NCBI GenBank assembly: GCA_034521955.1
Contig: JAXHLT010000001.1
Coordinates: 310,001 to 374,000 of the forward strand
DNA length: 64,000 nt
Direction: 5' to 3'
DNA from: M55B127 sp034521955
GTDB taxonomy: Bacteria; Bacillota; Halanaerobiia; Halanaerobiales; M55B127
Under the pieces are notes generated by a model, which searched no databases, was not told where the DNA came from, and saw only the letters and a program-made list of their open reading frames with translations. This document shows, piece by piece, positions 1 through 8,557 of this stretch. The translations under genes and the position numbers were made by a program. Each line of letters starts with the position of its first letter. Position 1 is the first letter of the stretch.

Positions 1-475
1 AAACAATCATACCAATACTTGGTGGAATAAGTAATGCAATATCACTTGAATTTATAATTAATGCTGTGGTAAAGGAATCATCATAACCATCTCTTAAAAG
101 ATAAGGTCTCATGGTTCCTCCAATAGCTACCACTGTCGCCTGAGTAGAACCTGAAATAGCTCCAAAAAAAGTACAGGCTGCCGCAGTAGTTATTGCCATA
201 CCACCTTTTACATGCCCTACAAATACTTTTACAAAATCAACCAATCTGTTTGACATTTCACCTGCTGACATAATATCAGCTGCTAATATGAACATCGGAA
301 CTGCTATTAGGGAAGCAGGTAAGATTCCAGCTATCATTTGCTGGACTAAAACAGTTGGGCTAAATGCAGGGAAATAAAAATGCATTATAACTAATGGTGC
401 ACTGAGTAGTGGTATCATCATTGGAAAACCTAAAAACAGTAAAACTACCATAACTGTAACCATTAATGCCAACAT
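1..475 (-). CDS. dctM: TRAP transporter large permease DctM, partial (C-terminal part beyond the window)
   Basis: The minus-strand reading frame is open from 475 to the left edge and gives about 158 residues of a very hydrophobic protein. The residues include the DctM-type segments LFLGFPMMIPLL near the start, FILAADIMSAGEMS, and FFGAISGSTQATVVAIG. DctM is the large membrane subunit of sodium-driven TRAP importers of organic acids and ectoines. An earlier in-frame ATG at 484 directly abuts the GAGGAG ribosome site, so the ATG at 475 with 9-base spacing is preferred. It follows dctQ by about 50 bases and is the last visible gene of the ectoine operon. The substrate is inferred from the neighbours, and no DctP binding protein is in view. 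Confidence 0.85.
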   Translation of the reverse strand, partial: MLALMVTVMVVLLFLGFPMMIPLLSAPLVIMHFYFPAFSPTVLVQQMIAGILPASLIAVPMFILAADIMSAGEMSNRLVDFVKVFVGHVKGGMAITTAAACTFFGAISGSTQATVVAIGGTMRPYLLRDGYDDSFTTALIINSSDIALLIPPSIGMIV

Positions 476-524
476 CCGTCTCATCTCCTCAATTCTAAGA
501 TTTATAAAACTCTTTCATTATTTT

Positions 525-1086
525 TTAGTCTATTAAAGATTTATCTTCACTCATTGCTGTTTCTAAATCTTCATATTCTGATTGTTCTTCAAATGAAATC
601 CATACCTCATCTTCCATTAAGTTCTTAATAAAAGCAAGAGTGTAATGTATATCTGTCATTAGCAGTCCAATTGGTACCCATATCCAGATATAAAAAAGCG
701 GTACTCTCATAACCGGACTCATTCTTCCACTAGTAAATACATCAAATACATAGATGACAGATAAATAAGTAACATAGTACATTATTATTGCGGTACCACC
801 AGTCATAATATATACTAATATCTTTTTTATCTTCTTATTTGCAATATCAAAAAATGCTGACATTCTGATATGCCTACCATTTCTTGCTGCATAACTGGTA
901 CCTAAGAAATGTAATTATTACAATTAGAAATTCATTAATCTCTGTAGCAAAAGATAAACCCTGTCCAAAGAAGTTTCTAGAAATTACATTAACTATTGTT
1001 AATGATGCCATAGCCATAACACCATATGCTAAAATATATTCTTCAAATATTTTAATCATTCCATTTATTTTATCTAAAAATTTCAT
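525..1086 (-). pseudogene. dctQ: TRAP transporter small permease DctQ, single-base frameshift
   Basis: Two adjacent frames together make one normal DctQ protein of about 186 residues with four hydrophobic segments. The upstream part (from ATG 1086, behind AAAAGGGG) reads through INEFLIVIITFL and then hits a stop. Removing one base near position 903 restores GTSYAARNGRHIRMSAFF, the usual DctQ continuation, and joins the downstream frame that ends at 525. Either the gene carries a +1 insertion or the base is a sequencing error. DctQ pairs with DctM in the TRAP membrane complex, and the gene lies between the ectoine hydrolase gene and dctM. Confidence 0.8.
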
Positions 1087-1141
1087 GCTTAAAATCACCC
1101 CTTTTAAAGGTGTTTAGTTAACCACCTAATAATATCATATC

Positions 1142-2311
1142 CTATTTTGTAAACAGTTTTCTTGGGAAATCTACAAATGTTTCACAACCATCTTCAGTTA
1201 CATAAAATGGTTCACTGTTTTCAAATCCAAATTCATCTAACCAGATTCCCGGCATAAAATGAAATGTCATTCCGGGTTTTAAAATCGTCTTGTCACCTGG
1301 TCTTAAACTAGCTGTATGTTCTCCCCAATCTGGTGGATAGTTTAATCCATATGAATAACCAACCCTTGATTCTTTTACAACTTTACTACCTGCTATTGAA
1401 TCTCTCCATTTTTCTTCAACTTCCTCACAAGTTATACCAGGTTTAATAAAATCAAGTGTTTTATTCAATCCATCTACTACAACCTTAGCTATATCTGATA
1501 GATCCTCAGGAGGATCTCCAATATATAGTGTTCTAGATAAAGGAGCATGGTATTTATACTTACTACCAGCTAATTCTAATAAAACTACATCCCCTTTTTG
1601 ATACTTACGATCAGTCCATGTTAAATGAGCAGTTGAAGTCCTTTCTGCTGAAGGCATAATAGGAGCAATTGCAGTATAGTCACCCGTAAAATCTTTAGTG
1701 CCACTAATTTGGGCTTGATATACCTTGCCGGCTGCATCTCCTTCGCGAACTCCCTCATCAATGACATCAATTGCGGTCTGCATCGTTTTTTCTACAATCC
1801 TTGAAGCCATTTTCATATACTTAAGTTCCTGTTTGCTTTTAATCTGTCTAACTAAAGGTATTAAACGATTAGCATCTTTTAAATTAGCCTTTGGCAAATT
1901 TTCTTTTATTGAATTCAATGCTCTAGGAGTAAAGTAATAATTATCCATTTCAACCCCTATATTTGAACTTTCATAACCTAAATCTTTTAAAATATCTGAC
2001 ATAAAGTCCATTGGATGTTTGATTAATGACTGTACATAATCATCTTGATATCCTATAATATTTTCATCATCTAACCAAGTAGTGATTTTTGCTCCATTAC
2101 TATCCTGTTCTCTACCAAACCAAATCGGTTGATCACGATCAATAAAAACCAATACACCCTGATGAACATAAAAGGACCAACCATCATAACCAGATACATA
2201 GTTCAAATTGGCAGGATGTGTTGCTAATAAAACTTCTAACCCCTCTTTATCCATTCTTTCTTTAATTCTTTTTAATCTGTTTTGGAACTCACTTTTTTCA
2301 AATACCGGCAT
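1142..2311 (-). CDS. doeA: ectoine hydrolase-like M24-family protein (first paralogue)
   Basis: A 389-residue creatinase/aminopeptidase-P (M24) fold protein. Segments typical of ectoine hydrolase DoeA/EutD are visible: SGYDGWSFYVHQ near residue 40, KHPMDFMSDIL near 98, GVEMDNYYF near 118, HLTW near 228, and LNYPPDWGE in the C-terminal third. DoeA opens the ectoine ring to N-acetyl-2,4-diaminobutyrate in the cytoplasm. The start ATG follows AAAGGAG. It ends the run M20 deacylase-doeA-dctQ-dctM, the expected company for ectoine breakdown. A second paralogue of the same length lies at 7365-8534. Family assignment is firm. Whether it acts on ectoine, hydroxyectoine or a related cyclic amidine is inferred. 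Confidence 0.85.
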   Translation of the reverse strand: MPVFEKSEFQNRLKRIKERMDKEGLEVLLATHPANLNYVSGYDGWSFYVHQGVLVFIDRDQPIWFGREQDSNGAKITTWLDDENIIGYQDDYVQSLIKHPMDFMSDILKDLGYESSNIGVEMDNYYFTPRALNSIKENLPKANLKDANRLIPLVRQIKSKQELKYMKMASRIVEKTMQTAIDVIDEGVREGDAAGKVYQAQISGTKDFTGDYTAIAPIMPSAERTSTAHLTWTDRKYQKGDVVLLELAGSKYKYHAPLSRTLYIGDPPEDLSDIAKVVVDGLNKTLDFIKPGITCEEVEEKWRDSIAGSKVVKESRVGYSYGLNYPPDWGEHTASLRPGDKTILKPGMTFHFMPGIWLDEFGFENSEPFYVTEDGCETFVDFPRKLFTK

Positions 2312-2336
2312 AATGACTCCTTTCTAAATCATTCTT

Positions 2337-3608
2337 TTAAGAATTCAAGTAATTTAGTGCTATAAGTGAATGTAATGCTGCACCTTTATTTAATAGAGAT
2401 TCATCAACATCAAAGTTAGGGTTATGATGTGGATGATCTGTATTTACTTCTTTATTACTAATACCTAAAAATATAAATGCACCAGGACAATCTTGTAAAT
2501 AATAAGAGAAATCTTCTCCGGACATTACGGGTTTATCAGTAAAAACATTATCTCCAAATATTTTTTGCGCTGAATCAATAGCAATTTCTGCTTCATCTTC
2601 AGTATTTATAGTAGGTGGAAAGGCATAAAGATTATTAAACTCAAATTTTAAGTTATGCATTTTTGCTAAACTTTCACCAATATTTTTTATTTCACTTATA
2701 ATATCTTCTCTAACCTTTTCATCAAAAGTTCTAATGGTTCCCTTTAACTTAGCTTGATCAGGTATTACGCCCCAATCGGCTTCGGAATTAAAAGATTCTA
2801 CACTAATTAATGATGGATCACGTGTGTCTACCTTTCTTGAATTCATTTTATAAAGCTGATTTACTAATTCACTACCCGCTAATAAAGGTTCCTCTGTTTC
2901 ATTTGGAGCAGAGCTGTGTCCTCCACCACCTTTAAAATTTAACCAGATATTATCAACTGAAGCCATCATTGGACCTTTGTTTATCATTACTTTACCAGAC
3001 TCTATTGGAGACCAAACATGGATTCCAAAAACTGCATCAACATCTTCAAGGACTCCACCTTTTTTCATTAGTTTGGCTCCACAGCCTCTTTCTTCATCCG
3101 GTTGAAACAAAAACTTTATTTTACCATTAACTTCATTTTTGTATTCAGATAATATATGAGCTGAGCCCAATAACATTGCAATATGTGAGTCGTGTCCACA
3201 TGCATGCATAATACCTTCATTTGATGACCTAAACCCTTTTTGAGATGGTAGATGACTTTCATCTTCACTTTCATTTACTTTTAGGGCATCCATATCTGAA
3301 CGCAGTAATACAGTTTTTCCCTGTTTAGATCCTTCAAGAATTCCTACTAAACCTGTTGACCCATGACTGTCTTTTATATCTTCACCTAATTTATCTAATT
3401 CTTGTTTTATGTCTTCTCTATTATATAAATCATCTTTAACAGTAATATCTAATTTTTTTAACTCATTTTTTATAAACTCACTTGTTTTATGTTCTTCTAA
3501 TCCTAATTCTGGATTTTGATGAAGGATCCGTCTGTATTCTATAATCTTTTCTTCATATCTTTTAGCTTTCTGTTTTATCTTATTTATCACTTTTTCATCT
3601 AAATCCAT
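2337..3608 (-). CDS. M20-family amidohydrolase/deacylase, candidate N-acetyl-diaminobutyrate deacetylase
   Basis: A 423-residue M20D-type metallohydrolase related to hippurate hydrolase and N-acyl amino acid amidohydrolases. Visible motifs are HQNPELGLEEHKTS near the N-terminus, RSDMDALKVNE, the metal-binding HACGHDSHIAM, PDEERGCG (general base Glu), and GEDFSYYL near the C-terminus. Compared with typical relatives it has a lysine/aspartate-rich insertion of about 25 residues before STGLVGILEG. In characterised ectoine pathways the acetyl group is removed by DoeB, an aspartoacylase-like enzyme. No such gene is visible here, so this M20 enzyme may replace it. It starts 18 bases behind AGGAGG and lies between the AGCS symporter and doeA. 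The substrate is inference. Confidence 0.8.
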   Translation of the reverse strand: MDLDEKVINKIKQKAKRYEEKIIEYRRILHQNPELGLEEHKTSEFIKNELKKLDITVKDDLYNREDIKQELDKLGEDIKDSHGSTGLVGILEGSKQGKTVLLRSDMDALKVNESEDESHLPSQKGFRSSNEGIMHACGHDSHIAMLLGSAHILSEYKNEVNGKIKFLFQPDEERGCGAKLMKKGGVLEDVDAVFGIHVWSPIESGKVMINKGPMMASVDNIWLNFKGGGGHSSAPNETEEPLLAGSELVNQLYKMNSRKVDTRDPSLISVESFNSEADWGVIPDQAKLKGTIRTFDEKVREDIISEIKNIGESLAKMHNLKFEFNNLYAFPPTINTEDEAEIAIDSAQKIFGDNVFTDKPVMSGEDFSYYLQDCPGAFIFLGISNKEVNTDHPHHNPNFDVDESLLNKGAALHSLIALNYLNS

Positions 3609-3636
3609 TTAAAAGCCACCTCCTAACTGGTTTTTA

Positions 3637-3683
3637 ATATGGAGCTTCTTGGATAATTACTATATTATTAAGAAGCCCCATAT
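3637..3683 (-). terminator. intercistronic hairpin between symporter and M20 genes
   Basis: A 14-base inverted repeat with one mismatch (arms begin ATATGG and end CCATAT, with GCTTCTT/AAGAAGC inside) encloses about 19 bases. It lies just after the AGCS stop and before the M20 ribosome site. It has no strong T-tract, so it may be a weak terminator or an mRNA-processing or stabilising stem that sets expression between the two genes. Confidence 0.45.
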
Positions 3684-3716
3684 CTAATTTTTAAAATATT
3701 GTCACTCTTAATATGT

Positions 3717-5093
3717 TTAATTATTTATAAAACTATTTTCTTTTAAGTTACCATTACTTCCGAAAAATTCTTTTGTCAATTTCTTTACATCTCCAATAAA
3801 GTAGGTTATTACAATAGCATTTATTGCAACTGTCAAGGCCATAAATAGATCAAATAGTCCCCATACCTGTTTTAGTCCACCTATAGCACCTACAACAATT
3901 CCAATTATAAATACATATCTAAATGGTTTAACTATCTTATCTCCAAATACATATTGAGCACCTGTTTCAGCATAGTACTCTGCAACTAAAATTGTAGTAT
4001 AAGCAAAGAATGCTGTTGATAATGTTACAATTAAATCTCCTGGACCTGGAAGACCTTGTCCAAAGGATAAAGCTGTAAGAGATGCTCCAACTTCTCCACT
4101 AGCTAATGTACCAGTTACCATTATAACTAAAGCAGTCATTGTACACATTACTATTGTATCTATAAATACCTCAAATATTCCCCACATTCCCTGTCTTACA
4201 GGATGATCAGTTTGTGCTGTTGCATGAGCCATTGGAGATGTACCCATACCAGCCTCATTTGAAAATACACCTCGTGAAAATCCATGGCGGATTCCCAACA
4301 TTATTGTAGCACCAGCAAATCCTCCTGTTGCTGCCATACCATTGAAAGCAGAGGAAACAATTGAACTAAGTGCTTGAGGAATAACATTAAAGTGAGTAAT
4401 AAGAATTACTAATGAACCAAGAAAATAGATAACAGCCATTAATGGAACAATTCTTTCAGCAACTTTACCAATTCTTTTAATTCCTCCGATGATTACTACA
4501 CCAGCAAGGATTGCTGTAACAATTCCTACAATTAAATTATTCCATCCAAAAGATAGGTTTAAAACATCTGCTAGAGCATTTGACTGAACAGCTCCACCAA
4601 TTAAAAATTGAATGAAGAAGAGGAAACTCCAGATTGTTGCCAACCATTTCCAGTTGTTTCCTAATCCATTAGTTACCACATACATGAAACCTCCACGGAA
4701 AACCCCTTCTGAGTCTTCTTCTCTATAAAAAATACCTAGTACAATCTCAGCATATTTTACTATCGCTGCTAGTAAAGCAACTATCCACATCCAAAAAACT
4801 GCTCCAGGACCGCCTAATCCTACTGCTACACCAACACCAGCAATATTACCTGTTCCTAAAGTACCTGCTAATGCTGAAGAAACAGCCTGGACAGGAGTTA
4901 ATGTCCCTTCTCCTGTAACCTCCTTTGAAAATATCTTGCCAAAAGTATTTTTCATTATAAAGCCAAATCTTCTAAACTGAACAAACTTTAGTCCAATTGA
5001 ATATATTACAGAAACAATGGTTAATATTCCTACTAATGGCCAACCCCACATCCAACCAGCGAATGCTAATAATGGATCCATAATTACTGACAT
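3717..5093 (-). CDS. AGCS-family sodium:alanine/glycine-type amino acid symporter
   Basis: A 458-residue protein of about ten or eleven membrane segments with AGCS (AlsT/DagA) signature stretches: GTLGTGNIAGVGVAVGLGG around residue 80, GGFMYVVTNGLG around 135, and SNEAGMGTSPMAHATAQTDHP around 280. The family co-transports small neutral amino acids with sodium across the cell membrane. Its place between the EutB-like dehydratase and the M20 deacylase suggests it moves an intermediate or product of ectoine breakdown, such as a diamino acid or alanine, but the true substrate cannot be read from the sequence. Start ATG lies behind a weak AGGGGG site. Length is normal and the frame is intact. Confidence 0.88.
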   Translation of the reverse strand: MSVIMDPLLAFAGWMWGWPLVGILTIVSVIYSIGLKFVQFRRFGFIMKNTFGKIFSKEVTGEGTLTPVQAVSSALAGTLGTGNIAGVGVAVGLGGPGAVFWMWIVALLAAIVKYAEIVLGIFYREEDSEGVFRGGFMYVVTNGLGNNWKWLATIWSFLFFIQFLIGGAVQSNALADVLNLSFGWNNLIVGIVTAILAGVVIIGGIKRIGKVAERIVPLMAVIYFLGSLVILITHFNVIPQALSSIVSSAFNGMAATGGFAGATIMLGIRHGFSRGVFSNEAGMGTSPMAHATAQTDHPVRQGMWGIFEVFIDTIVMCTMTALVIMVTGTLASGEVGASLTALSFGQGLPGPGDLIVTLSTAFFAYTTILVAEYYAETGAQYVFGDKIVKPFRYVFIIGIVVGAIGGLKQVWGLFDLFMALTVAINAIVITYFIGDVKKLTKEFFGSNGNLKENSFINN

Positions 5094-5110
5094 AAATTTA
5101 TTAAATCCCC

Positions 5111-6082
5111 CTAATTATTTTTAATAATTGAGATAAATTCTTCATTTGAAATATTTGTTCCCGTCAATATAACAGCAGATTTTTGATTTGAAACATTTAC
5201 CTTATCAGTAAGTATTGCAGCAATACCGACAGCTGCTGCCCCTTCTAATATAAAATGTTCTTCATAAAAAGCATGTACCATAGCTTTTTTGATTTCTTCT
5301 TCTGATACTAATACAACTTCATCAACGTATTTTTTAACCATTTCAAATGTGTATTTATTATCTAGTAATATACCCCCTTGTAAACTATCTGCCAAACTAT
5401 CAGCTTCCTTAACCTTTACTGGTTTATCAGCTTTTAAGCTTTCATACATTGCTGCACCATTTTCCATACTAATACCATATACTTTACAGTCTGGATTTAT
5501 TGATTTAACCACATAAGCAATACCGCTTATCAATCCACCACCACTTAATGGTACTAATACACTATCTAATTTAGGTAGCTTTTCTAATATTTCTAATCCA
5601 ATTGTTCCCTGTCCACATATAATATGTTTATGATCAAAGGGAGGAACTACAGATCTATTTTCGTTTCTATTTAGCTCTAAAGCTTTTTCTTGGGCTTCAT
5701 CCTGGCTTTTCCCGTAGATTACCGGTTTACCTCCAGAACTTTTTATGCCATCTACTTTATTTTGAGGAACATTTTCAGATATACATATTTTAGCATCGGT
5801 ATTTAATTTTTTCGCTACATGTGCTGTTGCCCTTCCATGATTTCCAGTTGAATAAGTAGTTAAACCACTTTCTAACTTCTCATCACTAAGGTGTAAAGCA
5901 TAGTTTGTAGCTCCTCTAACTTTAAAACTTCTCGTATCTTGTAAAAATTCTAATTTGTAATATAGATCTGAATTATATTTTTCAGAAAGACTTTGTGCTT
6001 TATATAAAGGTGTCTTTCTAACTATAGAATATATCAAGTTTTTAGCTTCGTAGATATCGGCCATTGTAATCTTATCTTTCAA
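5111..6082 (-). CDS. eutB: EutB-like PLP-dependent threonine dehydratase-type enzyme (hydroxyectoine utilisation)
   Basis: A 323-residue fold-type II PLP enzyme. SFKVRGATN near residue 53 carries the PLP lysine, STGNHGRA binds the phosphate, and PLSGGGLISGIA is the glycine-rich cofactor loop. Stretches typical of EutB rather than IlvA are SQDEAQEKA, VPPFDHKHIICGQGTIGLE, SMENGAAMYESL and LADSLQGGILLDN. In proteobacterial clusters EutB sits beside EutC, DoeA and DoeB and is proposed to deaminate hydroxylated diaminobutyrate. TTG start behind GGGGAGG. It is followed by the AGCS symporter gene and preceded by ridA, whose product would handle the reactive enamine that a dehydratase releases. Serine/threonine dehydratase or racemase activity is the main alternative. 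Confidence 0.82.
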   Translation of the reverse strand: MKDKITMADIYEAKNLIYSIVRKTPLYKAQSLSEKYNSDLYYKLEFLQDTRSFKVRGATNYALHLSDEKLESGLTTYSTGNHGRATAHVAKKLNTDAKICISENVPQNKVDGIKSSGGKPVIYGKSQDEAQEKALELNRNENRSVVPPFDHKHIICGQGTIGLEILEKLPKLDSVLVPLSGGGLISGIAYVVKSINPDCKVYGISMENGAAMYESLKADKPVKVKEADSLADSLQGGILLDNKYTFEMVKKYVDEVVLVSEEEIKKAMVHAFYEEHFILEGAAAVGIAAILTDKVNVSNQKSAVILTGTNISNEEFISIIKNN

Positions 6083-6111
6083 TGGTCTTTAACCTCCCCT
6101 TGAGTTAAAAC

Positions 6112-6492
6112 TTATTCGTAAGCTATTACATCAATTTCCACATCTAAACCAGCATCTAAACCTTTAACTGCCATAGCTATTCTCGCTGGTGGAATTTCCT
6201 GTGAGAAAAATTCCTTATATACTTTATCCATTTCTTTTTTGTCATCTATATTAGATATATATACATTTACTTTAAGTACTTTTTCTAAACTAGATCCAGC
6301 TTCTTCTAATATGTTTTTTATATTGGTTAGTATCAATCTTGTCTGTTCTTCTACTGAGCCATGTACAGGTTCACCTGTTTTTACATCGTCAGCAGTTTGT
6401 CCAGATACAAATACTAAGCCATTATATTTTACAGCCTGTGAATAATTTCCTGGTTCAGGAGCTTTTTTTGTATAAACTGCTTCTTTTTTCAA
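6112..6492 (-). CDS. ridA: RidA-family enamine/imine deaminase
   Basis: Reading from the TTG at 6492 (8 bases behind GGGGG) gives 126 residues, the standard RidA length. The frame can be extended upstream to 6507 but without a ribosome site. Family features are APEPGNYSQAVKYNGLVFVSGQ near the N-terminus, split here by position rather than as one motif, and the C-terminal PPARIAMAV in which the arginine binds the substrate carboxylate. RidA hydrolyses 2-iminobutanoate or 2-iminopropanoate formed by PLP dehydratases. Placement directly upstream of eutB supports that role. It is the first gene after the candidate promoter/operator at 6533-6571. Confidence 0.9.
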   Translation of the reverse strand: MKKEAVYTKKAPEPGNYSQAVKYNGLVFVSGQTADDVKTGEPVHGSVEEQTRLILTNIKNILEEAGSSLEKVLKVNVYISNIDDKKEMDKVYKEFFSQEIPPARIAMAVKGLDAGLDVEIDVIAYE

Positions 6493-6532
6493 TTCTATTA
6501 CCCCCAATTATATATTTTTTGATATATGGCAA

Positions 6533-6571
6533 TTTTTAGAATATTTTTTGTATTTTGTCAATTGTCGACAA
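6533..6571 (-). promoter_or_regulatory. promoter and GntR-type operator before ridA
   Basis: On the minus strand TTGACA (6556-6561) and TAAAAA (6533-6538) are spaced by 17 bases. A perfect palindrome TTGTCGACAA (6562-6571) directly abuts the -35, giving the 17-mer TTGTCGACAATTGACAA. The palindrome fits the TTGT-N-ACAA pattern of FCD/FadR-type GntR operators. The same element in the same geometry lies before panB (11858-11896). The regulator gene is the immediate upstream neighbour at 6587-7249. Binding is inferred. Confidence 0.65.
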
Positions 6572-6586
6572 GCTTTTTGAAAAATT

Positions 6587-7249
6587 CTAGACCATTTCAG
6601 ATAATGTTCTAATATGGTCTATAACTGCCTGTTTTGTTTTCTTTACACTATGCTCTTTTAAGCATCTTATTATATCTTTATGTTTTAAGCTTGCTTCTTT
6701 TAAATTATCTTCTTTTTTTGCATCAATTATCATAGCTAACTGTAGTTGGTAATATAAAGTGGTTAATATTTTGTTTGTCCATTTGCTATTTGATTTTTTC
6801 CATAAATAGCTGTGAAATTTCATATCTCTTTTGTTTACAAGCACAATCTTTTCATTCTTGTCTTTATTACTCTGAGATATTTGAACCATTTCATTAACAA
6901 GTTCTTCAAGGTAATCAAAGTCATCTTCAGTTAATAGACGTTCTTTTATTAATATTTTGAAAACTCTTTCTTCAAGCATTACCCTGATATCAAATAGCTC
7001 CTGAATTTCATCTTGATTAAATTCAACTACAAATGTTCCTTTTCTAGGTACTGTTTCAACTAAACCCTGACTTTCAAGCTCCTTAATCGCTTCTCGAACT
7101 GGAGCTCTACTTACATCAAGTTGATCAGCAACATTAGTCTCAACAATGCGGTCTCCACCTACATAATTTTCTAAAAAGATCTGTTCTTTTAGATAGTCAG
7201 CTACTTCATTTTTAAGGCTTTTATGAGAAAACCTATCTTTTAACTTCAT
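6587..7249 (-). CDS. GntR-family transcriptional regulator, FadR/FCD subfamily
   Basis: A 220-residue regulator. Residues about 10-75 form the winged helix-turn-helix (VADQLDVSRAPVREAIKELE followed by GLVETVPRKGTFV), and the rest is an all-helical FCD ligand domain with its metal-binding histidines partly visible (KFHSYLW, HKDIIR, DHIRTL). FCD regulators usually sense small organic or amino acids and repress nearby catabolic genes. It sits between the two ectoine operons and very probably binds TTGTCGACAA sites at 6562 and 11887. This differs from the MocR-type EnuR regulator of proteobacterial ectoine clusters. ATG follows GGTGGAGGG. Confidence 0.88.
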   Translation of the reverse strand: MKLKDRFSHKSLKNEVADYLKEQIFLENYVGGDRIVETNVADQLDVSRAPVREAIKELESQGLVETVPRKGTFVVEFNQDEIQELFDIRVMLEERVFKILIKERLLTEDDFDYLEELVNEMVQISQSNKDKNEKIVLVNKRDMKFHSYLWKKSNSKWTNKILTTLYYQLQLAMIIDAKKEDNLKEASLKHKDIIRCLKEHSVKKTKQAVIDHIRTLSEMV

Positions 7250-7265
7250 TTTATACCCTCCACCT

Positions 7266-7354
7266 AACTGATATTATTAAGCATAAATATATCTATCTCA
7301 TATATTTTAACATTCTAGAGCTTAATCTATTGTCCTGCTCTAATAATATCAGTT
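7266..7354 (-). promoter_or_regulatory. long nested inverted repeat in the doeA2-gntR interval
   Basis: Perfect 14-base arms (AACTGATATTATTA at 7266-7279 and its complement at 7341-7354) enclose a further six-base stem TAGAGC/GCTCTA. It fills the space between the second doeA stop and the gntR ribosome site, and the distal arm ends next to AGGTGGAGGG. It could terminate or attenuate transcription into gntR or hide its ribosome site. There is no long T-tract. Confidence 0.45.
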
Positions 7355-7364
7355 TTACAGATTA

Positions 7365-8534
7365 TTACTTAGTAAACAGTTTGTGAGGGAAGTCATAAAA
7401 TTCTTCACAGCCATCTTCTGTAATTCTGATAGCAGAACTCATTTCAAAACCTATATCATCTTGCCAAATGATTGGAATCAGATGGAAAGTCATATTTGGT
7501 TTCAATACTGTTTTATCATGAGGTCTCATACTTGCGGTTTGTTCTCCCCAATCTGGTGGATAGTTTAATCCAAATGAATAACCTAATCTTGAAGCATCTA
7601 CAAGATTACCTTTTGCAATTGACTTTCTCCATTTTTCTTCTACGGCTTCACATGTTACTCCAGGTTTTATATAGTCAAGAGTTTCTTCTAAACCTTCTAC
7701 AACTATATCAGTAATTTCCTGCATTCTCTTAGGTGGTTCTCCTAAGTATACTGTTCTAGCTATTGGTGCATGATATCTATTGTAACAACCTGATAGTTCT
7801 AAGATAACAGGTTCATTTTTTTGATATCTTCTCTCTGACCAGGTAAGATGTGGTGCATCAATTCCATCACCAGCAGGCATTAATGGAACAATTGCTGGAT
7901 AGTCTCCACCAATATCATCAGTACCACTAATCTGTGCTTTGGAAATTTCAGCAGCTACATCACATTCTCTTTTACCAACTTCTAATTGATCAATACCGGT
8001 CTGCATTACTTTCTCAGCAATTTTACCAGCTTTTTTCATCATCTCTATTTCAGGATCTGATTTAATCTGTCTAACCATTGCAACTAAGAGATTTGCATCT
8101 ACAAAGTTTGCATTTGGAAAACGCTTATTTAATATTTGATATGTTTTATGTGTGAAATAGAATTGGTCCATTTCTAAACCTATGTTTTTATCTCCCCAAC
8201 CCTTTTCTTCAATTACATCTGCTACAAAATCAATAGGATGTTTACCTACTGGAGAATGTACATAATCATCAGCATAATTTCTTATGTTTTTTGGACTTAA
8301 ATGAGTAGTAACTTTTGCAGCATTTGCATCCATATTTCTACCTATCCAAACCGGTTCTTCTTGATCTAAGGAGACTAAAACACATTGATGAACATAAAAT
8401 GACCAACCATCATATCCTGTTAGGTAATTCATGTTTGCCGGATGGGTTGCCATCATGACATCAATACCTCTATCCTGCATTCTTTTTTTAGTTTTTTCAA
8501 CTCTTCTTTTATATTCAGACTCACTAAATAACAA
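7365..8534 (-). CDS. doeA: ectoine hydrolase-like M24-family protein (second paralogue)
   Basis: 389 residues from the TTG at 8534, which lies behind AGGGGAGGGG; the longer frame to 8567 would overlap the preceding gene and lacks a ribosome site. It shares all DoeA-type segments with the protein at 1142-2311: TGYDGWSFYVHQCV, KHPIDFVADV, GLEMDQFYF, APHLTW and LNYPPDWGE. VHQCV and GGDYPAIVPLMPAG resemble proteobacterial DoeA more closely than the first copy does. It is the last gene of the operon panB-U32-dehydrogenase-doeA. The paralogues may split ectoine and hydroxyectoine between them, but this is only inferred. Confidence 0.85.
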   Translation of the reverse strand: MLFSESEYKRRVEKTKKRMQDRGIDVMMATHPANMNYLTGYDGWSFYVHQCVLVSLDQEEPVWIGRNMDANAAKVTTHLSPKNIRNYADDYVHSPVGKHPIDFVADVIEEKGWGDKNIGLEMDQFYFTHKTYQILNKRFPNANFVDANLLVAMVRQIKSDPEIEMMKKAGKIAEKVMQTGIDQLEVGKRECDVAAEISKAQISGTDDIGGDYPAIVPLMPAGDGIDAPHLTWSERRYQKNEPVILELSGCYNRYHAPIARTVYLGEPPKRMQEITDIVVEGLEETLDYIKPGVTCEAVEEKWRKSIAKGNLVDASRLGYSFGLNYPPDWGEQTASMRPHDKTVLKPNMTFHLIPIIWQDDIGFEMSSAIRITEDGCEEFYDFPHKLFTK

Positions 8535-8557
8535 TTTAACCCCTCCCCTAAATTTGT

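Noticed and set aside
884..1117. Plus-strand frame opposite dctQ
   Set aside because: It is the antisense shadow of a recognised TRAP permease gene and has no ribosome site.
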